A stretch of 64,000 nucleotides of DNA from Neorhodopirellula pilleata (GTDB lineage Bacteria; Planctomycetota; Planctomycetia; Pirellulales; Pirellulaceae), in the NCBI RefSeq assembly GCF_007859915.1, contig NZ_SJPM01000004.1, positions 124,001 through 188,000 of the forward strand. The letters run 5' to 3'. The notes under the pieces were generated by a model. The model was not told where the DNA came from. It did not search any database and saw nothing but the letters and a program-made list of their open reading frames with translations. Below are positions 52,113 through 60,557 of the stretch, piece by piece. The position numbers and the translations under genes were made by a program. Every line of letters begins with the position of its first letter. Within the stretch, counting starts at the first letter, position 1.

Positions 52113-53744
52113 CTACTGTTGACTCAGTGTCAGGCCGCGAAGGCTATCGTCGCCGCTGTTGTCAACGACCGCATCCAATGCACCGGTCAGAACAAAACCA
52201 TCGACGCGGGCGCGAGCTTGGGCGAGTTGTTGTTGAGAAACGATGTACTGCAAGTTCGTATCGAAATACGTTCGACGCGCCACTAGAACTTGCACGAAAC
52301 TCGTCTCGCCAGCTTTGTAAGCGAGTTCAGCCAGCTTCAAACCCTCTTCGGCGTTGGGAAGGATGTCGTTGGAATACTGCTCCACGGCTACCAGGGAAGA
52401 ATCGAAGTCTCGCGAGACCTGGGCCAAGCGTGCTTTGATCGAGTTTTGAATTCGGTCAAGTTCGCGTGACGCACGCACGTACTCAGCGCGGGCCGCCGAA
52501 ATGTTGCCTTGGTTCTTGTTGAAGACCGGGATCGGTGCTCCGACTTGAAAGTTGATCATGCCGTTGTCCGTGCCGTTGTCATACCCAGAGGCAAGTTGCA
52601 AATCTAGGTTCGGAATCGGCTGAGCCTGTTGGCGGCAAAGGTTGGCTCTGGCTTGATTGATTCGGGCCTGCGCGGCCTGCACTTCGGGGCTCGATGCGAT
52701 CATCGTGGCCGCAACGCTGGGCCAGTCCAAGGCGGAATCCGCGTTGGGCAGTGCGCCTAGTAGTGCCACGGGCATCATGTCGGGATTGCCGGCCAATGCG
52801 GCCATCTCTCGCCAAGCGGCGTCGAAGCGAATCTGGGCTTGCCGGAGAGCCAAGTCGATCTCGTTCTTTTGAACCTTTGCTTGAACGATTTCCAGCTGCG
52901 AGCCTTCCTGTGCCTCTTTGAGTTGCTCGGCTATATCGACTCCCTTGTCAGCGACCGATTGGAAATCGCGGATCAAATTCACTCGTTGCTGTGCCGCCAA
53001 GGCATCGTAGAACGTGATGCGAATGTCAGTCGCGATACGGTATTTCTGAGCTTCCAGCTGCATCAGCTGCGCACGCAAGGCTTCATTGAGCACGGCGCGA
53101 TTGAGCGCAAGTTTGTCGCCAGTGATGATTGTTTGCGAGATGAACACCGAGTGCTGATCGGTACCTTGGTCGGCGAGTTGGACAGCGCTGTAGCCGAGTA
53201 CAGGGTTGGCACGCAGCCCGACTTGGCATTTGAAACCCGCGGCTTTTTGCGTTGTCGCGACCAATTCAGCGATGGTCGGATTGTTCGCCAAAGCCATCGA
53301 CTCGATCGCTTCGAGCGTCAATCCGGCGGGCTGTTCGCTGAGGTAGTACTCATTGCCGGTTGAAAATGGCACAACGGCGACTTCGCTGAGCGACTGTTCG
53401 GGCAAATCCAGCGCCATGATGCCTCGCAAGGAACCGGCGGACTCCTTATCGGAATCGTCCTCTTCCGTTGCAACGGGTTTGTCGTCATCCGACTTGTCGT
53501 TGTATGCGACCGTGATCACGGGTGCCGCAACGATGGCCGTCGCCGGTGTTGAGGCGACGTTCGCTTCGCTCGATTGAAGCATTGTGGGATTGTGAGCTGA
53601 TGTCGCAACTTGATTGCCAACACTCTGGCAACCCGCCGTGAAACTCATCGCTGAACCCAGCATCAATGTCATACTCAAAGCCGCACGCAACCGCCGACGC
53701 CGCGATTGACGAGTACGATTGCTGGTCGGTTGTGTTGCGATCAC
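52113..53744 (-). CDS. TolC-family outer membrane lipoprotein
   Basis: 543 residues from GTG 53744 with a strong GGAGG 8 bases upstream. Signal with lipobox TAGC (SFTAGCQSV). Acidic linker to about residue 130, then the two TolC halves: LEAIESMALANNPTIAELVA, DIRITFYDALAAQQRVNLI, and INQARANLCRQQAQPIPNLD with VLVARRTYFDTNLQYI near the end. Outer channel for a metal or drug pump; which one is open, since its operon partners are not adjacent. The end resembles the fragment at 1-197. Confidence 0.9.
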   Translation of the reverse strand: MIATQPTSNRTRQSRRRRLRAALSMTLMLGSAMSFTAGCQSVGNQVATSAHNPTMLQSSEANVASTPATAIVAAPVITVAYNDKSDDDKPVATEEDDSDKESAGSLRGIMALDLPEQSLSEVAVVPFSTGNEYYLSEQPAGLTLEAIESMALANNPTIAELVATTQKAAGFKCQVGLRANPVLGYSAVQLADQGTDQHSVFISQTIITGDKLALNRAVLNEALRAQLMQLEAQKYRIATDIRITFYDALAAQQRVNLIRDFQSVADKGVDIAEQLKEAQEGSQLEIVQAKVQKNEIDLALRQAQIRFDAAWREMAALAGNPDMMPVALLGALPNADSALDWPSVAATMIASSPEVQAAQARINQARANLCRQQAQPIPNLDLQLASGYDNGTDNGMINFQVGAPIPVFNKNQGNISAARAEYVRASRELDRIQNSIKARLAQVSRDFDSSLVAVEQYSNDILPNAEEGLKLAELAYKAGETSFVQVLVARRTYFDTNLQYIVSQQQLAQARARVDGFVLTGALDAVVDNSGDDSLRGLTLSQQ

Positions 53745-53982
53745 CGCGTTTTCCTCCGTGAAAAAATGAGACCAGCCGTTGGTTCCTATCGGTTAGGGAC
53801 GAGGGGATTTTCACGTCGTACCCTTGCAATCCGGCCTATCGCAACCTGCTCAGGTCGGGTGATGCGGGTCGTACGGAAGATCGGTGCGGAAGAGGTCCGC
53901 AGAAGTGCGTCCAACAGGTGGCCGCTTGACGCCGGATTCCGTTCCGGCGAACGTCATTTATTCAACTGTCTTGGACACAAGC

Positions 53983-54576
53983 CTAGTGATGGCCACCATG
54001 AAGATGCGTCGTCGTGTGGGGAACGGCGTCGATGTGCGTGGTAGTGTGAGGAACCGCGTGCAGATGATTGCCATGTTGCTGGTAATCAATGTGCGTCTGT
54101 GTGTGAGGCACGTAGTCGGTGTGCGTTTGCGAATGCAGGTGCGGTTGCTGATACGATGGGCGGTAAGACTGATACGGTTGAGTGTAAGTCTGGCGAATGC
54201 CGTTTCGGTAAATCACTCGTCCTTGCTGCGGATACGACTGTCCCTGGATATACTGTTGCTGCGGGTATTGCTGCTGGTACTGGCCCTGAATCACGGGCCG
54301 GGCCGATTGATAGCGTTGCTGATACGGCTGCGTCGTGGTTGGGTAATTGCCGTACGGCGACACATGATCGACGTGCGTGGTCGTGTGCGGGACGCGGTCA
54401 ATGTGGGTTGTTGTGTGAGGCACCGCGTCAACGTGATTGCCATGTTGGACGTAATCGGTGTGCGTCGTCGTGTGTGGCACATGGTCAATGTGCGTGGTCG
54501 TGTGGGGAACGCTCCACTGGGCTTGTGCGGTGGTCGCGACAGCCAAAACGGCGAATGCTGAGAGGAAACATTTCAT
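53983..54576 (-). CDS. Exported His/Thr repeat protein (VPHTTTHID repeats)
   Basis: 197 residues; AGGAG precedes the ATG. Signal peptide ends AQA. The mature protein is made of the motif VPHTTTHxDxV, about six copies near the N-terminus and two to four near the C-terminus, around a Gln/Tyr-rich centre (YQQRYQSARPVIQGQYQQQY). It looks like the central part was inserted into a repeat array. His-rich, so likely metal binding at the cell surface or in the periplasm. The other-strand frame (53884-54561) is its mirror and not a gene. Confidence 0.65.
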   Translation of the reverse strand: MKCFLSAFAVLAVATTAQAQWSVPHTTTHIDHVPHTTTHTDYVQHGNHVDAVPHTTTHIDRVPHTTTHVDHVSPYGNYPTTTQPYQQRYQSARPVIQGQYQQQYPQQQYIQGQSYPQQGRVIYRNGIRQTYTQPYQSYRPSYQQPHLHSQTHTDYVPHTQTHIDYQQHGNHLHAVPHTTTHIDAVPHTTTHLHGGHH

Positions 54577-54876
54577 TGGTCTAAACTCCTAACGTGGGGC
54601 AAACTGTGAAGGACAATGCAAATCCGTCGAATTGTTCGCATCGCCCGCTAAGGGTTATTGTACCATCCCACGCGAGGGGTGCAATCGCGTCGATCTGCTG
54701 CGACTTATCTTGAAATGAGATCGTAATGAGGTCGCGATGTATTCAACTTGACGTCAGGCATCTGGTGTCAAACCTGGGAATTCACTGGTTTTTCGGTTTG
54801 GCACACGCAATGCGTTAGATGTGTTTCCAGCGGCACTTGCCGTGAACCTCCCCTCGAATTTCAGGACTGACACCTT
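54577..54876. other. 300-base intergenic region between divergent His-rich genes
   Basis: Holds the promoters of the genes at 53983 (minus) and 54877 (plus). I see no ORF, hairpin or repeat of note; A/T-rich patches near 54660 and 54720 could be -10 elements. Confidence 0.4.
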
Positions 54877-55242
54877 ATGAATCGTGCCTTCGCAATTGCC
54901 GCTCTCGCAGCAGGATTGTTCGCCTTTGCCGGAAATACCGGTGCCACCGCTAGCGACTACTTTCATGGTGGTCATGGCGGACACCACGCCTACTCCGGCG
55001 GCCATCACGGTGGCGGTCACCATGGCGGCTACGCTCAAGCACCGGTTCAAACCTATGGCAATTACGGCTATACATCGAACTACGGCGGTTATGGATACGG
55101 CCAAACGTACCAACCGAGCTATCAACCGCAATACCAGCAACAGTACTCTCCTACCTACCGATCACAACCCTATCGTCAACGCGGTGGATTGCACCTTGAT
55201 ATCGGACGCTTCCATGTTCTAGGTGCTGGCGGCCATCACTAA
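54877..55242 (+). CDS. Exported His/Gly/Tyr-rich protein
   Basis: 121 residues. Signal peptide to about residue 26, then FHGGHGGHHAYSGGHHGGG-type His/Gly, a Tyr/Gly/Gln middle (YGQTYQPSYQPQYQQQYSP) and GGLHLDIGRFHVLGAGGHH at the end. Low complexity, probably a metal-binding surface protein, akin to 34746-35129. Followed by a similar gene on the same strand. Confidence 0.6.
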   Translation: MNRAFAIAALAAGLFAFAGNTGATASDYFHGGHGGHHAYSGGHHGGGHHGGYAQAPVQTYGNYGYTSNYGGYGYGQTYQPSYQPQYQQQYSPTYRSQPYRQRGGLHLDIGRFHVLGAGGHH

Positions 55243-55346
55243 TCAAGCGTTGTTCGCTTGCGAATGTTACCGACCGTTCTGAATCGACTGGACGGGCGAG
55301 CAAGTCTCGTCCGTCCTTCTTGTCTCTGTGCAAAACTTACAACGAA

Positions 55347-56120
55347 ATGAAAAACATGCCGAAACACGCCGTTGTTGCGCTCGCCGCATTCGCTTTCGCT
55401 TCCTTTTCGCAAATGCAACCAGCAACTGCTCAGCACTGGCATGGATATGGTCATGGAACTCATCACCATACCGACCACGGACATTTTTACGGGCACTACC
55501 AGGGCGGTCATCACTATGCGCACGACTCGTACCACTACCAAGACAGCCATCACGGTCACGCCCCGATCGCTCTCGGATACGTCGACATGCCGCTGAACCA
55601 ATATCACAGCAACAACAGCGTGTACTGCCCCGACGATGTCGGTTGCCCGTTGCAGTACAACCAGCCCGCACTAGGTGGATTGTCCCAACAGATTCCACCC
55701 CATCAGGATGCACCCTACCTCGACGCACCCCGTCAGTATGAAATTCCAAACGGCGCGACGGGTTCCTATAATGACCACGGCCACCATGCCAACGATGGCC
55801 ATGATCATGGCGACCATTCACACGATGGTCACGCACACGGCCCTGTGAATCCAAGTCCCCGAAACCCCGCCGTCACTTTCGGCACGCCTGATCGTCAGCC
55901 GATGACTGCTCCAACGCTTCCTCACCGCGATGCAGTCCCGCAACCTCCCCGCTTCAATGCACCGAGCAACCGCCAACCGCCATCCAGCAACCCACCAACG
56001 AACGACGGCCCAATCCGAATGGACGGTCCGCCTCCGAGCCTAACGACATTGGGAAGATCAGCTGATACCGGTCAGTTGACGCAGCGAAGGAACGTCAAAG
56101 TTAGCTTGGGAGCAGAGTGA
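55347..56120 (+). CDS. Exported His-rich and Pro-rich protein
   Basis: 257 residues from ATG 55347 (the frame reaches 55320 through a TTG). Signal peptide ends ATA. N-terminal third is dense in His (HWHGYGHGTHHHTDHGHFYG); a middle segment has a Cys pair in YCPDDVGCPLQ; another His block (HGHHANDGHDHGDHSHDGHA) precedes a Pro-rich tail. Opposes the P1B-2 ATPase gene with about 150 bases between. Likely a Zn/Cu scavenger; no family. Confidence 0.62.
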   Translation: MKNMPKHAVVALAAFAFASFSQMQPATAQHWHGYGHGTHHHTDHGHFYGHYQGGHHYAHDSYHYQDSHHGHAPIALGYVDMPLNQYHSNNSVYCPDDVGCPLQYNQPALGGLSQQIPPHQDAPYLDAPRQYEIPNGATGSYNDHGHHANDGHDHGDHSHDGHAHGPVNPSPRNPAVTFGTPDRQPMTAPTLPHRDAVPQPPRFNAPSNRQPPSSNPPTNDGPIRMDGPPPSLTTLGRSADTGQLTQRRNVKVSLGAE

Positions 56121-56272
56121 GCAATCGCATTTTGACAAAGTCGCGAATCTCGTCACGGACTCGGCGCTAAAGATCCAGTAGCCTTGCGGCTCCGTAGATA
56201 TGTGTCTGCAATACGCGACATCGCACGATCTAATGCAATGCCAACGAACTGTTCGGCCATTGTTGAATTTGC

Positions 56273-58417
56273 TCACCGTCGCAGCAAGCGTAGTCCGTTC
56301 GCAATGACCAGCAACGATGCCCCCATATCGGCAGCAATCGCGGCCCACAACGACGCGAAGCCGGCAAAAGTCAGGATCACGAACAGCACTTTCAAAGCCA
56401 GCGAGAAAACAATGTTCTGGCGTATGATCTTCAGTGTTCGACGCGAATGATGAATCAACCACGGCAGCTTCGAGAGATCGTCGGACATCAAAGCGATGTC
56501 AGCGGTCTCGATAGCTGCATCGCTTCCGGCGGCTCCCATCGCAAGGCCAAGTGATGCACGGGCGAGTGCCGGTGCGTCATTAACCCCGTCTCCGATCATG
56601 GCGACGTATCCGTACTTCTCGACCAGCCGTTCGACGGCTGCGACTTTGTCTTCGGGCAGTAGTTCAGCATGAACTTCGTCGATACCAGCTTGCTTAGCGA
56701 TTGCCTTCGCGGTCCCTTCATTGTCACCGGTCAACATGACCAAATGCTCGACACCCGCTTCGTGAAGCTGGCGAATCGCGTCGCGAGTTTCTTTGCGAAT
56801 GGCATCTGCCAGTGTGATAAAACCGCAAACATGTTCCTCATTGCCAACAACCACGACGGTTCGCCCTGCTTCCTGCATCGACTCAAGTTGCTCATGAACT
56901 TCGGGCGTCTCCTGGCCCCGCTGTTCCAAGTAGCGATGCGATCCAAGCCAAAAGGCTTTTCCGTTGATAACGCCCGCCGCACCTTTGCCTTGGATCGTTT
57001 CAAAGTTGTCGGCGGCGACCAACTCAATGTTCCTGCGTTTCGCTTCATCGACAATTGCACGTGCGAGCGGATGATTGCTGTTGAGTTCCAAAGCACCGGC
57101 TCGCATCAGTAGTTCGGCTTCATCGTGTCCATTCATCGGCACAACATCCACCACAGCGGGCGCTCCCTGCGTGAGCGTGCCGGTTTTGTCCATCGCAATC
57201 GCCTTCAGTTGAGCCGGTAGCTCAATGAACACTCCACCTTTGATGAGGACGCCGTTTCGGGCAGCCGCCGCCAAAGCAGCAACGACGCTGACAGGCGTGG
57301 AAATCACGAGGGCACAAGGACACGCGATCACCAGCAGAACCAGCGAGCGGTACAGCCACACGGACCAAGCACCGTCAAAAGCCAATGGCGGTATCAGCAG
57401 CATCAACAGAGCCACGATCATCACAGCGGGCGTGTAAACAGCCGCGAATTTTTCGACCCACTTCTCGGATGGAGCACGCTTGGAACCAGCATCGCCCACC
57501 ATCTTGATGATGCGAGCAAGCGTCGTATCGTCGGCAGCTTTGGTCGTTTCAATTTCCAACAGTCCGTCACCGTTGATGGTTCCGGCAAAAACCTCGTCGC
57601 CCAACTCTTTTTCAACAGGAACGCTCTCTCCGGTGATCGGAGCTTGATTGACGCCGCTAGTGCCGCTGATAACTCGACCATCAAGAGGTATCTTCTCACC
57701 GGGACGCACAACGACTGTCGAACCCACGGTAACCTCCGCCGGAGCCACGTCTCTGACCTCACCCGTTTCATCTCGGAAGTGAGCCGTCGGAGGCGACAGG
57801 TCCATCAAAGACGCAATCGCTCGGCGTGCCCGGCCAACACTCCACGATTCCAGCAACAGGGATAGCGAAAACAAAAAAGCGACGGTCGCGCCCTCGAACC
57901 ATTCGCCGATCAGCACCGCTCCAACGACGGCCACCGACATCAACAAGTTCATGTCGGGGCGAAACGAGATGAGTGACCGCCATGCTTTCGGCAGCACCAT
58001 CAAAAGCCCGGCCAAAATGCCGATGCAGTACAAAGCGATCGACGCCCACGGTACGGATTCCGACTCACCGGCAAAGGTCAGTTGCCAAATCAACCCGGCC
58101 AATCCGAACAGCCCACTTACCGCAGTCAGAATCGAACGCTGATGCAGTTGCCAAAATGTTTGGTCTTCACCCGCTGCACTGCCGCCTCGCCAAGGTTCGG
58201 ATTTGAGCCCAGACCTCTCAACGGCAGTCAGCACATCCGCCCGCGAAATGTCCAACGACGACGTATCGACGGTCAGCTTTCCATTAAGCAAATCAAAACC
58301 AAGCCGGTCTTGATCGCCAATCAACGGTATCAACTCACGTTTGAGCAGCGATACTTCTTCGGCACAGTCCATGCCGTGGATTCGTAAAATGATCGGTTCG
58401 TTGATAGGGTCATTCAT
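56273..58417 (-). CDS. zntA: P1B-2-type Zn/Cd/Pb-exporting P-type ATPase
   Basis: 714 residues. One HMA domain with GMDCAEE (15-21), six or so helices, CPCALVISTP near residue 365, phosphorylation DKTGTLTQG near 408, NHPLARAIV and GDGVNDAPALA. The last helix has DMGASLLVIANGLRL; the Asp here and the CPC motif fit the ZntA/CadA (P1B-2) group. Pumps divalent Zn, Cd or Pb out of the cytoplasm. Its ATG overlaps the stop of the CDF gene (58414-58417), so both are made together. Confidence 0.93.
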   Translation of the reverse strand: MNDPINEPIILRIHGMDCAEEVSLLKRELIPLIGDQDRLGFDLLNGKLTVDTSSLDISRADVLTAVERSGLKSEPWRGGSAAGEDQTFWQLHQRSILTAVSGLFGLAGLIWQLTFAGESESVPWASIALYCIGILAGLLMVLPKAWRSLISFRPDMNLLMSVAVVGAVLIGEWFEGATVAFLFSLSLLLESWSVGRARRAIASLMDLSPPTAHFRDETGEVRDVAPAEVTVGSTVVVRPGEKIPLDGRVISGTSGVNQAPITGESVPVEKELGDEVFAGTINGDGLLEIETTKAADDTTLARIIKMVGDAGSKRAPSEKWVEKFAAVYTPAVMIVALLMLLIPPLAFDGAWSVWLYRSLVLLVIACPCALVISTPVSVVAALAAAARNGVLIKGGVFIELPAQLKAIAMDKTGTLTQGAPAVVDVVPMNGHDEAELLMRAGALELNSNHPLARAIVDEAKRRNIELVAADNFETIQGKGAAGVINGKAFWLGSHRYLEQRGQETPEVHEQLESMQEAGRTVVVVGNEEHVCGFITLADAIRKETRDAIRQLHEAGVEHLVMLTGDNEGTAKAIAKQAGIDEVHAELLPEDKVAAVERLVEKYGYVAMIGDGVNDAPALARASLGLAMGAAGSDAAIETADIALMSDDLSKLPWLIHHSRRTLKIIRQNIVFSLALKVLFVILTFAGFASLWAAIAADMGASLLVIANGLRLLRR

Positions 58418-59058
58418 TCGTTCGTTTCAACCTCAGACGGAGTTACATTCCAAGCGTCACGCCCTGCTTCAAAGGCTTCCCAAGCGACGTATGGCACAAT
58501 CAACAGTGCGGCCACGGGATCAGCCCACCACCAACCTTGCCACTGAACCAGCCCAATGCCGATCAAGACGACGATGGTTTGGTACTCGCAAATCATCGTG
58601 TCGATGGCGTCATATTTCAGAGTCGCCGAATCGGTCTTCTTGCCATAGTGATACTTGCCCCACGCCAACATCGGGTTGACGACTAACGACACCAGCAAGA
58701 TGCCAATGCCCCACCACGACATCGACGAAGTTTCTTGACTGATGAACTTGCTGATCGCCTCGTAGCAGATGAACAGGACAGCGATGGTAAATGCAGTCGA
58801 CAAAACACTCAACGCGATCTTCTTTCGTTTACGCTTCGCTCGCTCATCAATTCCATTGGCAACGCCGTTCAGTTGCCAAATCATAAACGCTGCGGAGTTC
58901 GCTTCGACGATGCTATCGACACCCCAACTGATCAATGCCGAACTGCCCGTCATGAACCCAGCCGTCAGCGAGATCGCCACCTCGATGATGTTGTAGATCA
59001 AGCTGGCAATCTCGACGTTGCGGCCCTTGCGAATCCATTTAGTTCGTTCTTCGCTCAT
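58414..59058 (-). CDS. Cation diffusion facilitator-like transporter
   Basis: 214 residues, short for the family, lacking the C-terminal cytoplasmic domain. Six hydrophobic segments; TM2 carries SWGVDSIVEANSAAF, TM5 KYDAIDTMICEY, both with the Asp residues that bind Zn in CDF proteins. Overlaps the thioredoxin gene by 4 bases upstream and the ATPase start downstream, so the three form one translated unit. Metal probably Zn or Cd, as for the ATPase. Confidence 0.85.
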   Translation of the reverse strand: MSEERTKWIRKGRNVEIASLIYNIIEVAISLTAGFMTGSSALISWGVDSIVEANSAAFMIWQLNGVANGIDERAKRKRKKIALSVLSTAFTIAVLFICYEAISKFISQETSSMSWWGIGILLVSLVVNPMLAWGKYHYGKKTDSATLKYDAIDTMICEYQTIVVLIGIGLVQWQGWWWADPVAALLIVPYVAWEAFEAGRDAWNVTPSEVETNE

Positions 59059-59510
59059 CCCAATTCCTCCTCGATCAAGTGTTCCGATAGAGCTTCCAAC
59101 AGCTCTTTGTGGCTTTGCGTTCCAACAAGCCTTTGCACCTCAATTCCATCAACGAATATCAGCAGCATTGGGTATTTGTCGATGTTGTACTTCTCTTTGA
59201 TGAACGGGTTTTGGTCGATGTTCAATTCGGCGATTTTGGCTCTGCCCGACAAGTCCGATGCAAGTTCACGAATCGTCGGCTTCATGGCGATGCAAGGCTG
59301 ACACCAAGGTGCCCACATATCGACCAATACGGGAAGCACACTGTCGATGACCTCGTTTTGAAAATTCGCGTCGGTTAATTGAATGGGATCGGCATCATTC
59401 ACGGATGCAGTGTCGTTCACCGGCGACGAATCGCGACCGCATCCGGCAGCGAGCAGAACGAGAACGACAAGAGTCTTTGCGGAGTGATGATGATGATTCG
59501 TAAACGACAT
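59055..59510 (-). CDS. Lipoprotein thioredoxin
   Basis: 151 residues. NHHHHS near the N-terminus, then a signal with lipobox LAAGC. Thioredoxin fold with active site MWAPWCQPCIAMKP, LNIDQNPFIKEKYNI and YPMLLIFVDGIEVQRLVG. Faces the periplasm, where it may keep metal-binding Cys of neighbouring proteins reduced. Overlaps the CDF gene by 4 bases. Confidence 0.9.
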   Translation of the reverse strand: MSFTNHHHHSAKTLVVLVLLAAGCGRDSSPVNDTASVNDADPIQLTDANFQNEVIDSVLPVLVDMWAPWCQPCIAMKPTIRELASDLSGRAKIAELNIDQNPFIKEKYNIDKYPMLLIFVDGIEVQRLVGTQSHKELLEALSEHLIEEELG

Positions 59511-59604
59511 GACGAGTTATTCGCTTTGGACAATGATTCGCCAACGACCGCCGATGCGAGGGATTCCTCGCATCGACGGCAGAGAAGCAATCATTCGCTG
59601 GGGA

Positions 59605-59961
59605 CTATTTCTTCGGTTTGGACGTGAACGTTCCGCTCGGGCCTTCGAGCTTCACCGGTTCCTTGCCAGCTTTCTCGATCGCTTCCCACATTTGCAGCGG
59701 CGATGGGGTCGCGCTGCTCTTGGGGGTCACGGTCGCGGTCTTCGACTTGACATCCATCTTGACGTCGCCGACGCCGGAGACTTCGGTCAACTTCGCCGCC
59801 ACCTTCTTGGCGCAGTTCTCACAAGTGAGAACCTTCAAGGTGATGGTGGTTTTGGTCGTCGAAGCGCCGACCGCATCGGCGGCATTGGCAACGCGGCTAT
59901 GGGCCGTCATGCAAATGGCAGCGGCGAACGTCAGGACAAGACATAGGGAGATACGGTACAT
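59605..59961 (-). CDS. Exported HMA-like heavy-metal-associated protein
   Basis: 118 residues. Signal peptide ends ANA. An HMA-like fold with ITLKVLTCENCAKKVAAKLT (CxxC metal site) and the strand VKMDVKSKTATVTP. A Lys-rich tail follows. HMA domains carry single Cu or Zn ions; being exported, this one would shuttle metal in the periplasm. Lies 94 bases upstream of the thioredoxin gene, on the same strand. Confidence 0.82.
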   Translation of the reverse strand: MYRISLCLVLTFAAAICMTAHSRVANAADAVGASTTKTTITLKVLTCENCAKKVAAKLTEVSGVGDVKMDVKSKTATVTPKSSATPSPLQMWEAIEKAGKEPVKLEGPSGTFTSKPKK

Positions 59962-60013
59962 TTTCAGATTCCTTTCAGGTAACTAACAGAAACTCAAGAC
60001 CAGACAAAAAAAC

Positions 60014-60075
60014 GTGGCTGGGGGCGAGCGACTCAGCGGGCTGGCCAAATGCGCTACCGTTTTTCCCCCAGCCAC
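60014..60075 (-). terminator. Rho-independent terminator of the third RND operon
   Basis: 11-base perfect stem CCCCCAGCCAC paired with GTGGCTGGGGG, loop about 40 bases, followed on the minus strand by G then seven T. Ends the transcript of the genes at 60155-64000. Confidence 0.85.
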
Positions 60076-60154
60076 TACTGATCAAACGGCTATCGCTGTG
60101 GGTGGGTTGAGGATTCAACTTTGGCCAAGGGCATGGTTGAATCCTCGCTGTTCT

Positions 60155-60523
60155 CTATTCTTCCGGTTGCGGTGGTTTGTGGCCCGTCTTGGCTTCGTAA
60201 GTCGCTGCGAACTTGTCGAAACGTTTGGGGCTGCAAATGAAACACTGTGATTCTGGTCGATCGTGCTCGTCGCACCAATCTCCATCCTCCTTGAACTTCG
60301 ACACCAGCGACTTGTCGCAGAGCGCACATTCTTCCTCGGGCACACCATGTTCGACGCACCACCAACCACCGTGGCTGTGATCGACGTTGGTTGCCGCGAC
60401 GGGATCTGCTGCACCGTCGCTTGTGACTTGGTCTTTATTGCATCCACTCAAGCCGATCGCCATGGCGGCGATGGTTGCGAGCGAGATGCCTTTGAAGCTA
60501 GTCATCCAATTCATCATTGTCAT
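60155..60523 (-). CDS. Small lipoprotein with duplicated Trp/Cys-His metal motif
   Basis: 122 residues from ATG 60523 (AAGGAG upstream). Lipobox GLSGC. Two similar motifs: WWCVEHGVPEEECALC and WCDEHDRPESQCFIC, i.e. WC-x-EH-x2-PE-x2-C-x2-C, each with three Cys and one His, the ligands of a zinc-type site. Ends KTGHKPPQPEE. It is 34 bases after the third RND pump and before its terminator, so it probably passes metal to that pump. Confidence 0.7.
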   Translation of the reverse strand: MTMMNWMTSFKGISLATIAAMAIGLSGCNKDQVTSDGAADPVAATNVDHSHGGWWCVEHGVPEEECALCDKSLVSKFKEDGDWCDEHDRPESQCFICSPKRFDKFAATYEAKTGHKPPQPEE

Positions 60524-60557
60524 CGTAAAATTCTCCTTCGGCATGGCCGAACTAAAG

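Noticed and set aside
53884..54561. Plus-strand frame of 225 codons over the His/Thr repeat gene
   Set aside because: It is the mirror of the minus-strand repeats; the minus strand has a signal peptide and ribosome site.
53983..54576. CRISPR array suggested by regularly spaced VPHTTTHID-coding repeats
   Set aside because: Repeats are in frame, unequal in spacing and part of a protein with signal peptide; no spacers and no cas genes.
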